This document shows, one piece after another, positions 21,961-32,316 of a DNA stretch of 64,000 nucleotides. The notes beneath the pieces were generated by a model. The model was not told the origin of the DNA, did not search any database, and saw nothing but the letters and a program-made list of their open reading frames with translations. This DNA is from Platycnemis pennipes (taxonomy: Eukaryota > Arthropoda > Insecta > Odonata > Platycnemididae): the NCBI GenBank assembly GCA_933228895.1, contig OW121856.1, positions 109,095,027 to 109,159,026 of the forward strand, written 5' to 3'. Every line of letters starts with the position of its first letter. Position 1 is the stretch's first letter. Made by a program: the position numbers and the translations under genes.

Positions 21961-22465
21961 CTAAACTGGTGATCCACTTCAAATCGGGACTGTGCGTGAA
22001 AATATATTGACGGGCTCTTCTACTCGGAATTGCTCTCGCGCGCTGAATTGTGGGGCCAGATTTCTGAGTTTCCCCAAAGAGCCATCACAAAAGGAGGAAA
22101 TCGGTTTAATACTTAAAGCGACAAATGCACGCAAACGGAAATGTCGTGCCTATTTAAGGGAAATGAAAAGACCCCCTGAGTTTCTTTTCGTACTTTGGGA
22201 ACTCTAGGATATTTTTTGTGATTATAATGACATTTCTTACGAAAAATAATTCAGCTAACAATTAAAAGAACGTAGCAAAATCTGTAATAAGTAACAAATT
22301 AAGATTAAAATCCAAAAATCCGTAAGCATAATGGTTACGGCTTTGTGGATTTTAATCTTAATTTGTTAATAATTCTTGGCTAAAATCGCAAGAATGGATA
22401 GTTTGACTTGACGGCTTGTGAGACATCCACAGATATATTCTTAGAGGCGGTTACCCTTTAAGCAC
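21961..22465 (+). repeat. Unclassified repeat pair, copy 1
   Basis: The segment shares ordered landmarks with 23335-23730: ACTGGTGAT..TTCAAA.CGGGA, CCAGATTT, AGCCATCA, GGAGAAAATCGGTT-like, TTTCC..TGTCGTGCCTA, GGATATT, ATGACATTTCTT-like, and GAATGGAT..TTGACTTGACGG followed by CCACAGATATATTC. Divergence is considerable. Copy 1 alone contains a palindromic insert at 22290-22368. No known coding motif is visible; the 71-codon frame at 21992-22207 is not matched in copy 2. Confidence 0.6.
22290..22368. repeat. Hairpin (small MITE-like insert) in repeat copy 1
   Basis: Arms of about 34 bp (AACAAATTAAGATTAAAATC and complement) surround a 6-8-base loop. The matching position in the second copy of the surrounding repeat (about 23625) lacks it, implying insertion. 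The right arm also resembles 42358-42397 (ATGGTTACGGCTTTGTG). Confidence 0.7.
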
Positions 22466-23334
22466 CCAATGAATACACGATCATGGCTGCTTTAGGTTTC
22501 GAAGAATTAGAGTTTTTCATGATTAATTAAAGTTAGTGTCTATATTGTTTTAGCGTTTTCTCTTTCCATACGAACTAAAGTTTACGCGGTCGGACTGATA
22601 TAAAATTTAACGTCATGCATTGCATAATCTTCTAGATTTATTAAATGGATGAACCAAAATCTTTTTAGTGAAAAATTGCTCTTCTCACCCAAGAAGTTAC
22701 CAAGTTGACATTTCATTCACTTACACTAAAGCGATCAAAGTTTTGAGGTTCCACGTAGCCGACGATGACGTTGAATGTTGAATTATGGACCGATTCCGAT
22801 AAAAAACTGGGATTACTTATGTAAACGTTCTCCATTTTAAAATTTTGTTTATGGGACTCATGACCACAAAGAATATTAATTTTGTTTTCAAATGGCTATG
22901 AAAAATATTGATTTCCATTTATGCTTCACCATAACAGCGCCTTATTACAGGAATAATCACATTTCTTTTTCCTAACAGCAGGAATTCATCCTAATTCATG
23001 TACCGAAATATAGCACTTTAAACTAGTTTTCTCCACATAAATTAGTATAACACAATCCCCGATGGCCAAATGCAGGATCAATGAGAGAAAAAAAAAGTGC
23101 CTACTTCCTTCTGAAGACTTAATTTACGCATGTTTTTATTTAGATAGATTTTGAAAGGTTTTAATGGGATTTTGTTATATATTCACATTGTTTGTTTATG
23201 TTTTGAAAGGTTGCCATCTAATTTATTTGTAAGTAAGACAATGAGATCGATATATAACAATCAACTTCCCCTTCGAGATAGGCAGCAACAACAACAGTCG
23301 CAACATACGTCATCAATTTGCTGTCCCATCCACA
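22466..23334. other. AT-rich stretch between repeat copies
   Basis: Nothing recognised. The frame at 23151-23348 includes a short Gln run encoded by CAGCAACAACAACAG and has no resemblance to a known family. Confidence 0.45.
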
Positions 23335-23730
23335 AGTTACACTGGTGATTCAATTCAAACCGGGAATCAGGCGTACAAAATCCTTTTAATTGCTGATTTT
23401 TACCTCTCTGAATAGTTTTCGTACGCTTGAGAGTGGCTGAAGAGAACCAGATTTATTATTTTCCCCTGATAGCCATCAAGGAGAAAATCGGTTAAGTGCT
23501 GATGGTGGCAAGAATTTCCATTGTCGCGCCTACCTGATCAAACAGGTAGGGTATTTTCAGCTGTCTCCATACGTTTTTCTATTTATGGATATTAAATACG
23601 ACTCTAATATGATTTCTTGTTGAAAAACCCACACATTCAGACAGAAAGAGCCGGAATGGATGATTAAACTTCCCGGCCAGTGAAACATACACGGATATAT
23701 CCGCAGAGGCTCTTATATCCCTCACAGTAG
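23335..23730 (+). repeat. Unclassified repeat pair, copy 2
   Basis: This is the partner of 21961-22465, about 1.37 kb downstream in the same orientation and without the palindromic insert. The terminal stretch GAATGGATGATTAAACTTCC..ACGGATATATCC matches the end of copy 1. It may be an old tandem duplication or two insertions of one unknown element. Confidence 0.6.
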
Positions 23731-24240
23731 ACAACATTTTGTTTGCTGCGTGGTGTTTTCGATGTGTAACGAAGGCAGATATGACGTTTCTTTGTTTAAA
23801 CATACAAGCTACCGCATTTACGCGAGAATATTATTTGTCAGGAATTTAATATGGAACAACAACACGTAAGCTTCATTTTCGTACCGATAAAATGCGGCTA
23901 ATGGCATGGCGTCGATGATTGCGCTGAAATTCGCTGTCTCCTCTGAAAGGACGGCCTTAGTCTGGACTGGGGAGAGGGTAGGGGGTTGTCGAGGAAAGGG
24001 AAGGAATTTGAAGGAACGCTGAGGTGTTGAAGATTAAGATCGGAAGGGACGTGGGATACATCATAGGAGTCAATCTATACAAAAGGAAAGGTCAAATATT
24101 GGGTTGTGTCGAATATTTGCTTAGTAGGTACAAGAACCTGAGGCCAGAAGGGAACATTTAGAATCTGTCAAATCAATCAAAAGGACAATATCGGGTTAAC
24201 ACCGTCGTTTAATAATTACAAATTTCTCCAACAAGTCAAA
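23731..24240. other. Unannotated stretch
   Basis: No gene or repeat is recognised before the GIY-YIG fragment. Confidence 0.4.
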
Positions 24241-24440
24241 TTAAAAACCTTTATCATGGACATGTAAAACTTGTGGGTTGAAGTTTCCCCGGAGGACCGT
24301 CTCTAAGAGATGTTTAGCGTGCATTGAATTATCATCAGAATATGTACTACAGTTCTTATGTTCGATCACTCTGGTCACAAACCTTCTCCCATTTTTACCC
24401 ACATGCACTGGAATGCAATCACCACACTCTATCACCACTC
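24241..24440 (-). pseudogene. GIY-YIG endonuclease fragment, Penelope-like
   Basis: The 65-codon minus-strand frame reads ECGDCIPVHVGKNGRRFVTR, VIEHKNCSTYSDDNSMHAKH and LLETVLRGNFNPQVLHVHDK, then a stop and FDLLEKFVIIKR in the same frame. It fits the PLE-type GIY-YIG pattern CGDC...YIGxTGRxF.TR..EH......S..AKHL. with YIG as HVG, followed by the LE....I segment. The GIY strand and the RT domain are missing. No inverted arms were found here, and the sequence is a different PLE lineage from those at 20.3 and 32.3 kb. Confidence 0.65.
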
Positions 24441-24974
24441 TTATGTTATCAATTTTGTTTTTACAATTATAAAGTGATTTACTTAGTGTTATCAGGTTAT
24501 AAAACAGACTTTAAAAATATCTGTGGGTATACGTCTAGCCATTACCTGGCTTATGGCCTGGTTTCTATGACAATAAAACGAAACCAACTCAATCCTACAT
24601 TACCGGCAATTAATGCATGAATACGTATTTTATACGCTTTACAGAAGTGCTCCAGCGGACAAAATAATATATATAAAACAACAGTTTAGAACTCTGGTAA
24701 ATTCCGTGATGACTACCAGTTCCCCTTATAATTCTGAATAGTTCTCTCATGCTCTTTCTACGATCGTTAATTTTCATCGGTAAATTAATTAGCAATTAGG
24801 CGTAGGCATCAACGGTATGAATGTTAATACAAGTAAAATCCTACATGCGCTTTTTAATAATGATACTATTAATATTCCAAGTCTAAGATGTTTATTCTAA
24901 ATTTATTTTGCTGTAATTATGTCATCAGGAGTAATCACCACTTGCATTTTGTTTGAAAATTTGCATTAATATCG
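24441..24974. other. AT-rich stretch
   Basis: Nothing recognised; the plus-strand frames at 24278-24620 are antisense shadows of the endonuclease remnant. Confidence 0.45.
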
Positions 24975-25026
24975 GCGTATTTAAGTCCTCGCTTGCTAAA
25001 CTTAGGGTCGGTGGTTCGAGTCCCAT
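24975..25026 (+). repeat. tRNA-like fragment abutting a CR1-A tail
   Basis: CTCGCTTGCTAAACTTAGGG is followed by GTCGGTGGTTCGAGTCCCAT, a good B box/T-arm. The 3' end is cut exactly where the CR1-A tail complement begins at about 25027, so the retrotransposon probably inserted here or the fragments are joined. No full tRNA fold is available. Confidence 0.4.
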
Positions 25027-25136
25027 CTACATCTACATAATACCCTGCAAGCCACCACAAGGGTGTGTGGCAGGGGGTGATTTCTCACCAAACATGCACT
25101 ACATATCATGCATAAAAAAAGGAATAGTATTAATAT
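25027..25136 (-). mobile_element. CR1-A, 110-bp 3' end
   Basis: It begins CTACATCTACATAATACC and continues through GCAAGCCACCACAAGGGTGT and ATGCATAAAAAAAGG before similarity ends. It is the shortest well-preserved tail on the minus strand. Confidence 0.85.
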
Positions 25137-25371
25137 ATCTGAGTGGATTCAGGACATCTGAGGGGATTCAGGACTTGGACGTGAGGGTTTGTCTGTCACT
25201 AATTGTTAAATACCCCTATGTAAAGGTGCTGTTTTCGGTGGTAAAGGAAAATAAAAAAGTTAGTATGTATTATGAGTTAGTTGATATTGAAACGTAAATT
25301 TTACCCAAAATTATCCATGTTTTACCCTACATGCTAACCAAATCACGCATGAATCGACCAGAACAACAATT

Positions 25372-26325
25372 TAGGAGGTTCCACCGTGACTTCACGATTC
25401 AAAATCCCGTAAAATAGCTATGTTATTTAATGAATAAATACCGATCCAGAAAAACTCCCGTATGGAAAATCATCTATAGGGTGATAAAGCACACACAATA
25501 ATTTAATGAGTATGATATTTTATAGCGCGCTGTAGTGGCATTCTATTTTTTACCAGCTCTTTTAACTCATTTTGACTTAGAAACATGACTGACGTGTTGT
25601 TGCCACGTTTAATATATAAAGTGAAAATACATGCTCAATCCTACTAATAGGTATTTTAAAATAGGTTAAATATTTTCTTACTTAGTTTTAAACTATTGCC
25701 TTGCAAATAAAGCTCTTTGTTTTTAATTTATTGATATTCATATTTTTGAAAATTGTTTGGCAACAATGACGCTGCTACCATTTGGAAGCATTGGTACTAA
25801 TTACACCATATCCATAGCCAATGAGATATTTAAATTACATTAAACATATAAGAAGAACCTTGGTAAGGTGTATTCCTAAATTAAGTCGGTAAATAAGCTT
25901 GTAAGCACGTTCCGTTAGATTTACCGTTGCCAATGATAACAACATACCGTAGCGCCACTTTCATGTAGCTAAGGCTTTTCTGATTTTTTTCGAGCAAACA
26001 TTTATTAATATCAATTAAACAAATGGGGCAAGGCGAGCACTTTTTTACAATGCTAAATTATACATAAATTTGCGCATCTTATATTAGTTTTTCGTCAAAA
26101 CGACATTTCCCTTTACATTAATAATCTGCAAATTTTACTGCAATAGCCATTCTCTGCCGTATAACCACGTATTAAATATCTGCTTTTCAACGTATCTTTT
26201 CTTTAAATATACGAAGGAAAGGCCTCGATATTTTATTACCAATCGATAGAAGGGCCAAAAAATTGTGTTTTCTTAAATTTTCATAAAAAATTACATCTAC
26301 TTCATAATTCGGTGGAGCCTCCTTA
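25372..26325 (+). mobile_element. TIR-950 element, copy 3
   Basis: This is a full-length family member from TAGGAGGTTCCACCGTGACT to AATTCGGTGGAGCCTCCTTA with all internal landmarks. Terminal inverted repeats GGAGGTTCCACCG and GGAGGCTCCACCG (read inwards) differ at one position. TA or TTA flanks both sides, consistent with a short target duplication. Internal frames are shorter than 70 codons, so it is non-autonomous; it is the cleanest reference copy. Confidence 0.85.
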
Positions 26326-28170
26326 AATGGTATTTACCAGAACAAATCACCCGGGCCCTGTCCAATTCCTGCAAGAGCACGTAAATCATTAGCATCCGAC
26401 GGAGCCTCAGATTTGGAAATGACATTCGATAAAATAGTAATCCAGGTGGTACAACCGGAATCTGGATATTTCTCGAGGGCAGGTGAGTTTTCACAATTTC
26501 CAGGAGCATATGCGAGCAAGGCATCCTGTACCTCGCTCCGTTTCAGCCACTAACAAGGAGGGTGAGAAGAGAAAAAAATATCACCTTCGTCCAATAAAGG
26601 AAATATATTTCATTTTAACGGAACCACAAAAAACGAACCATCACTTTTGTATTCTAGATAAGGAAAATAGAAGAAAATTTGCGCCAATTACTATCGAAAG
26701 CACTCATTTTATTTTAGTTTATGAAAACTCTGGCATCACCGCATTCGAGCGATAAGCATTCAGAACTCGGAGGCGGAGATCTTTTAACGGCGAGCTAACC
26801 TCAAAGAGGCTGGGGGGTTGTTATGTGGCATTCATTCAGTGTAAATGGTGGAGCGGCCAATAGCTGGGAAATCATCCGATAACTCGGAGCGGGCTGGAAT
26901 GACTGCGTTGGTGCACTTCCCTTCACCCCTCGTCCAACATGGCCACCGCGCGCCACTGAAGGGGTCGCCTCGACACCCTCTGCCCTACCTCCCGCATTGT
27001 TCTCCACGCTGCTGCTCCGGCGCCCAACAGAGCTTCGGGTTCCCCCTTGACGTGCGAACTTTCGAATGGTGCGTGCTTGAAAAAGACGTCGAGAGCGCCT
27101 TTAGGAGGAATAAGCGCTCGAAAGCCGGCTTTTGTCTCTCACTCACCCTTTGCTTTTTTTTCATATTTTTGTCCGCTCGTCACTTGTCGTTGGCAACTCG
27201 GGAATATTTGTTCTCTCCCCGCCGCCACTCCCGCTGGGCGCCACCGTGCAAAACTCCGCTCACCTGCCTTCTTCTTTTTCATCAACTCTTGAAGGGTCCT
27301 GGCGTCAAGAGGGAAAAACATTACTTCCCGCTCCAACCGCATGCAAGAGGAGGGCGCCCCTCTCCACCCCATTCCCCTTCTTCCTCCCGAAGAGTTTCCT
27401 TCCGTTTCCAACTCGGTTTTGCCTCCATTTGGAATCCACACTCTGTTTTATTTAACGAATAAATTTCATTCGAGCCTTCTCCGCCATCGAGGAAATAAAA
27501 TAAAAGTATACTTTTCACAACTGATCTTCCTGTCCCAGGGGAAACCATGATTTCCTTTCCTCCGGCCGAACCCGCTGCCATTCAATTCATTCATTCGGAA
27601 TGTAATCAATGGAGATCTCACTCTGCATTCCTCGAAGGCCCGCATTATAATTCTTCCTCTCTTCTGTGCTTGGCTCAGATGATATGACACACTTATAGCC
27701 GGCTCTATACCCGTATTTCAGCAAATAAAAAGGCCTTAATTGTGGCGCGCTGAGCAACAGATGAGGAAAATTGCATACGGGCCTCTACCCCCTTCAGATT
27801 GATAAGCTCCTGAAAAACTGTTGACTGACCATGTTCCGTCTGACATCTGCAATGAAGTCATCTCCTTGGGAGATTTAATAGGCTAGTTTCCTATTATACT
27901 TTAAGTGTCTTTATCAAAGGTTTAAGAACCTCTGGAGTGAATATTTTAAGCCATTGGATTTTAAAATGACGTTAAGTGTTTTTCCTCATTAATTAAAAAG
28001 TGAAAAAATTCAACGGTGCGAAAACGCGGCGGCAAGCTATTGCATGCCGGTAAATCATACGTGTGAGGTGACACTCTTTCCTCTACCTACCACTAGATGA
28101 TGCTGCGGAAGCTTCCAGGCAGACGGTGCACACACTGTTAAAAGCTTGTTGACTCGTATCTGAAGTATAT
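26326..28170. other. Unannotated region with GC-rich islet and a 205-codon frame
   Basis: From about 26840 to 27460 the DNA is GC-rich and carries a 205-codon plus-strand frame (26845-27462) overlapped by 81-107-codon frames on both strands. The product is Pro/Ser/Arg-rich with no recognisable domain, so I treat it as chance. The islet could be a CpG-type promoter region; no conserved exon adjoins it. The sequence ATTCGGAATGTAATCAATGG at 27593-27612 is of interest because a near copy lies in TIR-950 copy 4. Confidence 0.35.
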
Positions 28171-29173
28171 TAAGGAGGTTCCACCGTGACTCCTCGATTC
28201 GAAACTCCGAAAAAGACCTATGTTCAATCAATACCGATCCAGAAAAACACTTATATGAACAAACATCTATAAGGTGATAACGCATACACAATAATTGTAT
28301 GAGTATGCTATTATACAGCGTGCTGTAATTGCATTCTATTTTTTACAAGCTATTTTAACTCATTTTCACTTCGGAATATGACGTGTTGTTGCCACGTTTA
28401 ATTTACGAAGTGAGAATACATGCTCAATCCCGCTAATACGTATTCTAAAATTGGTTTAATATTTTTATATTCGGAATGTAATCAATTGAGATCTCATCAA
28501 CATAGTTTTAAACTATTCCCTTGCAAATACAACTCCTTCGCAAATACAACAACAAATACAACGTTTTGAATTTTGTTTATATTCGTATTTTTAGAAAACT
28601 GTTCGGCAACATTGACGCTGCTACCATTTGGAAGCATTGGTATCAATTACACCATGTCAATAACCAATGAAATATTTAAATTAATTAAAAAATATAAGAA
28701 GGACCTTGGTAAGGTATTTCTTAATTAAGTTAGTAAATAGGCTTCTAAGCACGTTCCGTCAAAAGTACCGTTGCCAATGATAACAACATACTGCAGCACC
28801 ACTTTCATGTAACTAAGGGGTTTCTGCTTTTTTCGAGCAAATATTTATTAATATCAATTAAACAAGTGTGGTAAAGCGAGCACTTAATTACAATGCTAAG
28901 TTCTATATAAAATTGTGCATCTTATATAAGTTTTTCGTCGAAACACGACATTTTTCTTTACATTTTTAATCTGCAAATCTTACTGCAAGAGTATAGAGCT
29001 CTGCCGTATAACCACGCATAAAATAGCTGATTTTCAGCGTCTATTTTCTTCAAATATGTTATGGAAAGGCCAAAGCATTTTATTGCCAATCGATAGAAGG
29101 GCCAAAAAAAATGATGTGCCCTGAAATTTTCACAAAAATGACATCTACTTCATAATTCGGTGGAGCCACCTTA
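28171..29173 (+). mobile_element. TIR-950 element, copy 4 (with internal patches)
   Basis: Bounded by TA at 28171-28172 and 29172-29173, the copy has TIRs AGGAGGTTCCACCG and AGGTGGCTCCACCG matching at 12 of 14 positions. All internal landmarks are present. It is about 50 bp longer than copy 3 because of a 28-nt patch at 28469-28496 and a local expansion of an AAATACAAC-like unit at about 28524-28563. Confidence 0.85.
28469..28496 (+). repeat. 28-nt patch duplicated from 27593-27620
   Basis: The sequence ATTCGGAATGTAATCAA..GAGATCTCA matches 27593-27620 with one mismatch and is absent from the same position in the other three TIR-950 copies. It looks like templated filler from break repair, or gene conversion. 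Confidence 0.65.
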
Positions 29174-30430
29174 TTTCAGTTAATTTCTTGTAATTAACTT
29201 TCCTTTATTTATTCCAAATTATTTAGTAAGTTGATTCACATAAAAACTATTAATATTAAAAAAAAATGTTTTTAGAATATTAATGAGAATGTTTTTTAAA
29301 TATCATTCGCCGAGAAAGAACGAGATCATATATTAATATTCATTTTACTAAGCATACAGTGAAGTTGTCCTATAGTCGTTCCAAGTTCACGCCATGTTTC
29401 GCAGTACCAGAGAACTCCACGAGCGGGATGCCCTGTGGAACCTATAACGTATAACGACTATTAATACCATGAGTAACGGAGGACACTGTTTGACCTTTGA
29501 TAGTTTTCATAGACAATTATTAAGCTATTATCACTAGAGCTGAGTGGCTCTGAAACACAATGGTAAGATCAGGAGACGAACATGTCCTGTTCCAAGCAAC
29601 GTCAACTACACACCTGTTACTCGTCAGCAATAAGGCAGCGCATCCAAATATTTCTGAACTTTTTCAAACGAACTTAAAATTAATCCTCTACGAAACTGGG
29701 ATCGCTCGATCAAAATTTTTCGCATAACAAATGGTGGGTCAACATTAATGTTGGGGCACGAATCGCAATTAATGGATTCAGTTTTCTATTACGAAGGGAA
29801 CTACACTCCTCAAGGGTCCACCTAAGCTACGCAGTTCCTTAGGAAGGGGGATGGGGGCGTTCGGTCGGTCAACAATGTGCACGCCATTCCATTATTGGAG
29901 GAGTGGGGGAGGGGGAGTTTGGGTGAGAGGGGTGGGAGGCAGGAGGGGAGGGGGCCGATTGCCGCTAGCCAATGAGATGCCTCCGCCGCCCGTGACTGAC
30001 GCGCTCAGAATACCAAGTTATTAATTCATTCAACAACTTTTATGGCATGATGACACATGATGCCTGCCTTCGACTAATCTGCCATGAAGGATATTTCTTG
30101 ACACTTCTGAATACGCTATTTTAGCGGATTAGGCTGGGCTTAGCGCAGTCTTTAGCATGTCTTCCTTGGTGATAGACAATAATCCTTCCATTTCTGTAAT
30201 TAAAGAAGCTATAATATCACTTGGTGATTGGCTTAAAACTTCAATAAATCTTGTAATATAGTATTGACACAATCGTATTCTCGGAGTCATAGGAGTGTTT
30301 TCCGGCTCTTTAATTTTCAGCTAGCAACATGGTGGGGGAAAAATTTGAAGCACATCACCTTAACTTGGACGGGATCTTTCATTGGCGCATCGGGGATAGG
30401 GTAAAAGCTTTCCATGGAACGCAGTATTTC
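29174..30430. other. Unannotated stretch with G-rich tract
   Basis: The plus strand at about 29890-29956 is strongly G-rich with many GGG and GGGG runs, and could form G-quadruplexes. Otherwise no feature is recognised. Confidence 0.5.
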
Positions 30431-30431
30431 G

Positions 30432-30470
30432 CGAACTCTTAACTTACTATGGCAGACTGGACCATGACCA
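30432..30470 (+). mobile_element. CR1-A scrap (out of order)
   Basis: About 39 bases (AACTTACTATGGCAGACTGG and flanks) match the CR1-A coding region equivalent to TPTYYGRLDH (31078-31117), yet sit upstream of the 5' end of the next CR1-A copy. The piece is displaced by about 650 bp relative to element order. Confidence 0.7.
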
Positions 30471-31460
30471 TCAGTAGTGTACAGGGAAATTCTATGCCCA
30501 AACGATAAAGAATATTTAAATATTGACCTACAAGCAATTGAAACTTGGTGTGAAACATGGCAGTTAGAATTAAACTTTAAGAAATGTCTTGTAATGAATT
30601 TTTGGAAAAAGAATAGCTCTCCTCCTACCACTTACAAAATAAGTAATAATGAATTAACTAACGTGGAATCCATTAAATATCTTGGAATAAGACTGACAAA
30701 TGATTTTTCCTGGGGTAAACACATTCGTGAAATAATTGGTCAAGCGAATCGCAAACTGGGTTTCATTAAAAGAGTATTGGGTAAATGTGACGATCATGTA
30801 CGAGAAATCAGCTACTTTTCCCTTGTTAGACCTCATTTGGAATATGCTGCCAGTGTATGGGATCCCTACGAAATCGGTCTAAGTAATGAACTTGAACGTG
30901 TGCAGCGAAGATCGGCAAGATTTGTAAAGGGACGATACGATAATTATATTAGCGTAACCAGTCTATTAAATGAATTGAAATGGGAATCATTGTCAGATCG
31001 CAGGTTGAAATTTAGACTTAATCTCTTCCACAAATTCCAAGGCAATATTTTCAGTGATGATGTTAAAAATATTTTACGAACCCCAACTTACTATGGCAGA
31101 CTAGACCATGATCATAAAGTTAGAGAAATTGATTGCCGAACTGACCGATTCAAAATGTCCTTTTTCCCTCGCACAATAAGAGATACGAATAACGGTAAAT
31201 ATGTCCTATCGGAGAGTAGCAATGGATAGCATTGGTAGCTGCATGTTGGTATGAGATCTTAAAGCTAACCCTACTAACAGAATGTTTTTGCATGTTTTAT
31301 TTGCAATTTCTATCTTTTTTAAATAGTGTAGTTCTGACTACTATATTAATACTATTCCTTTTTTATGCATGATATGTAGTGCATGTTTGGTGAGCAATCA
31401 CCCCCTGCCACACACCCTTGTGGTGGCTTGCAGGGTATTATGTAGATGTAGATGTAGATG
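30471..31460 (+). mobile_element. CR1-A retrotransposon, best-preserved copy
   Basis: The copy starts inside the RT domain just after the YADD region and runs through an intact C-terminal coding frame to a 3' UTR of about 230 bp. The UTR contains ATGCATGATATGTAGTGCATG, ACCCCCTGCCACACACCC and GGTGGCTTGCAGGGTATTATG, and ends in (TAGATG)3. A short-repeat tail instead of poly(A) is typical of the CR1 group. Its 5' boundary coincides with that of the copy at 61006. Confidence 0.9.
30477..31229 (+). CDS. CR1-A ORF2 C-terminal region, partial but open (250 codons)
   Basis: The frame encodes the end of the RT and the thumb/C-terminal part of a non-LTR ORF2. Visible in order are YREILCPND (residues 2-10, just after the missing catalytic motif), TWQLELNFKKCLVMNF (about 32-47), VESIKYLGIRL with SWGKHIREI (65-86), ANRKLGFIKRVL, REISYFSLVRPHLEYAASVW (108-127), ELERVQRRSARFVKG, LKWESLSDRRLKFRL, TPTYYGRLDH and CRTDRFKMSFFPRTIRD (220-236). 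The polypeptide cannot be active alone because the endonuclease, RT motifs A-C and start are missing. The Met at position 1 is only the first ATG in the open frame. Absence of any stop or shift over 750 bases suggests a fairly young insertion. Confidence 0.8.
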   Translation: MYREILCPNDKEYLNIDLQAIETWCETWQLELNFKKCLVMNFWKKNSSPPTTYKISNNELTNVESIKYLGIRLTNDFSWGKHIREIIGQANRKLGFIKRVLGKCDDHVREISYFSLVRPHLEYAASVWDPYEIGLSNELERVQRRSARFVKGRYDNYISVTSLLNELKWESLSDRRLKFRLNLFHKFQGNIFSDDVKNILRTPTYYGRLDHDHKVREIDCRTDRFKMSFFPRTIRDTNNGKYVLSESSNG

Positions 31461-31821
31461 ACCATAAAGTTATAGAAATTGATTGCCGAACCGACAGATA
31501 CAAAATATCCTTCTTCCCTCGCAAAATTAGCGATATGAATAGCTGTTAATATGTTCAATAGTACATACAAACATATATACAAGTGTATCAACGGATAGCA
31601 GAGGTGGTCGCATGTTAGTATAAGGGCTTTAAGATAAGACTCAGTTAACGGCAGGTTTGCGAATCCTTGCTTTTCTATTTTAACATTTTTGGAATTGTTA
31701 AGTTTAGACTATAATATAGTCACTAATCCTTAATAAGAATGACATTTAATGCATTTTGGGAGTGATTTAACCCCCTGCCACACACCTTTATGTCGGCTTG
31801 CAGGGTATTATGTACATATAG
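31461..31821 (+). mobile_element. CR1-A copy inserted directly after another tail
   Basis: Immediately after the (TAGATG)n end of the preceding copy the sequence restarts at ACCATAAAGTTATAGAAATT, the coding region equivalent to DHxxKIREIDC. It then runs through a diverged 3' UTR to GGCTTGCAGGGTATTATGTA. The two copies are head to tail. This one is more diverged (TATGTTCAATAGTACA insertion-like block shared with 50280-50310). Confidence 0.85.
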
Positions 31822-32138
31822 AAGATACGACGGTCACCAATGGACGCCTTGGTGACTTTCGTCGCAGAAGACACGACGCAGGATTCTGTCTCTCCTCGCT
31901 TCCTTCATTCCCTTCACGACTCCGTTCTGTCCCCCAATGGCAGCCGGCCGTCTGCACTTGTCTTTTGTTCTCGCGCACTATACTCACTTCTCGGAACTTC
32001 GCGAACAGGAGGCACATCACACGCCGCTTCGACAAGGCACTTCTGCATGCTGGATGAGGACATAGGTACCTCGGAGAGCTAATGAGTGCTATACAACGAT
32101 GACTAATTGGTTCTGAGGTTTCCGCGGCGTTTCTCAGC
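31822..32138. other. GC-rich flank of a PLE fragment
   Basis: A GC-rich stretch carries overlapping 80-110-codon frames on both strands, none recognisable. It might be part of the PLE insertion or host DNA. Confidence 0.35.
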
Positions 32139-32185
32139 ACTGGTAACGGCTTTCGGGCGTTCCTCCGCGTCGTGTGGTGTCAGGG

Positions 32186-32228
32186 TGACGACAGTTTCTC
32201 CAGCCATCCTGCTGGCGTCTTCAGGTCA
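32186..32228 (-). ncRNA. Hammerhead-ribozyme-like motif in PLE arm
   Basis: On the minus strand TGAC is followed by the core CTGAAGA (fits CUGANGA), a hairpin CCAGC/GCTGG, the core GAAAC, one loop base, and GTC, then GTCA. TGAC and GTCA can pair as stem I, and AC with GT form a 2-bp stem III. Cleavage would follow the GTC. PLE terminal repeats are known to carry such minimal hammerheads with tiny stem III that probably act as dimers. Small unpaired bases adjoin stem II, so activity is uncertain. Confidence 0.5.
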
Positions 32229-32316
32229 GAAGTGTCGATGCTTCGAAATTGGCCGTCTTATATAGGGGCTTGGGTGTCGTAGGTCGTCTCTGATTGGTTC
32301 TGTTGTTCTTGTGGTC

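Noticed and set aside
26845..27462. 205-codon plus-strand ORF
   Set aside because: It lies in GC-rich DNA where frames on both strands are also long, is low-complexity in composition, and shows no domain.
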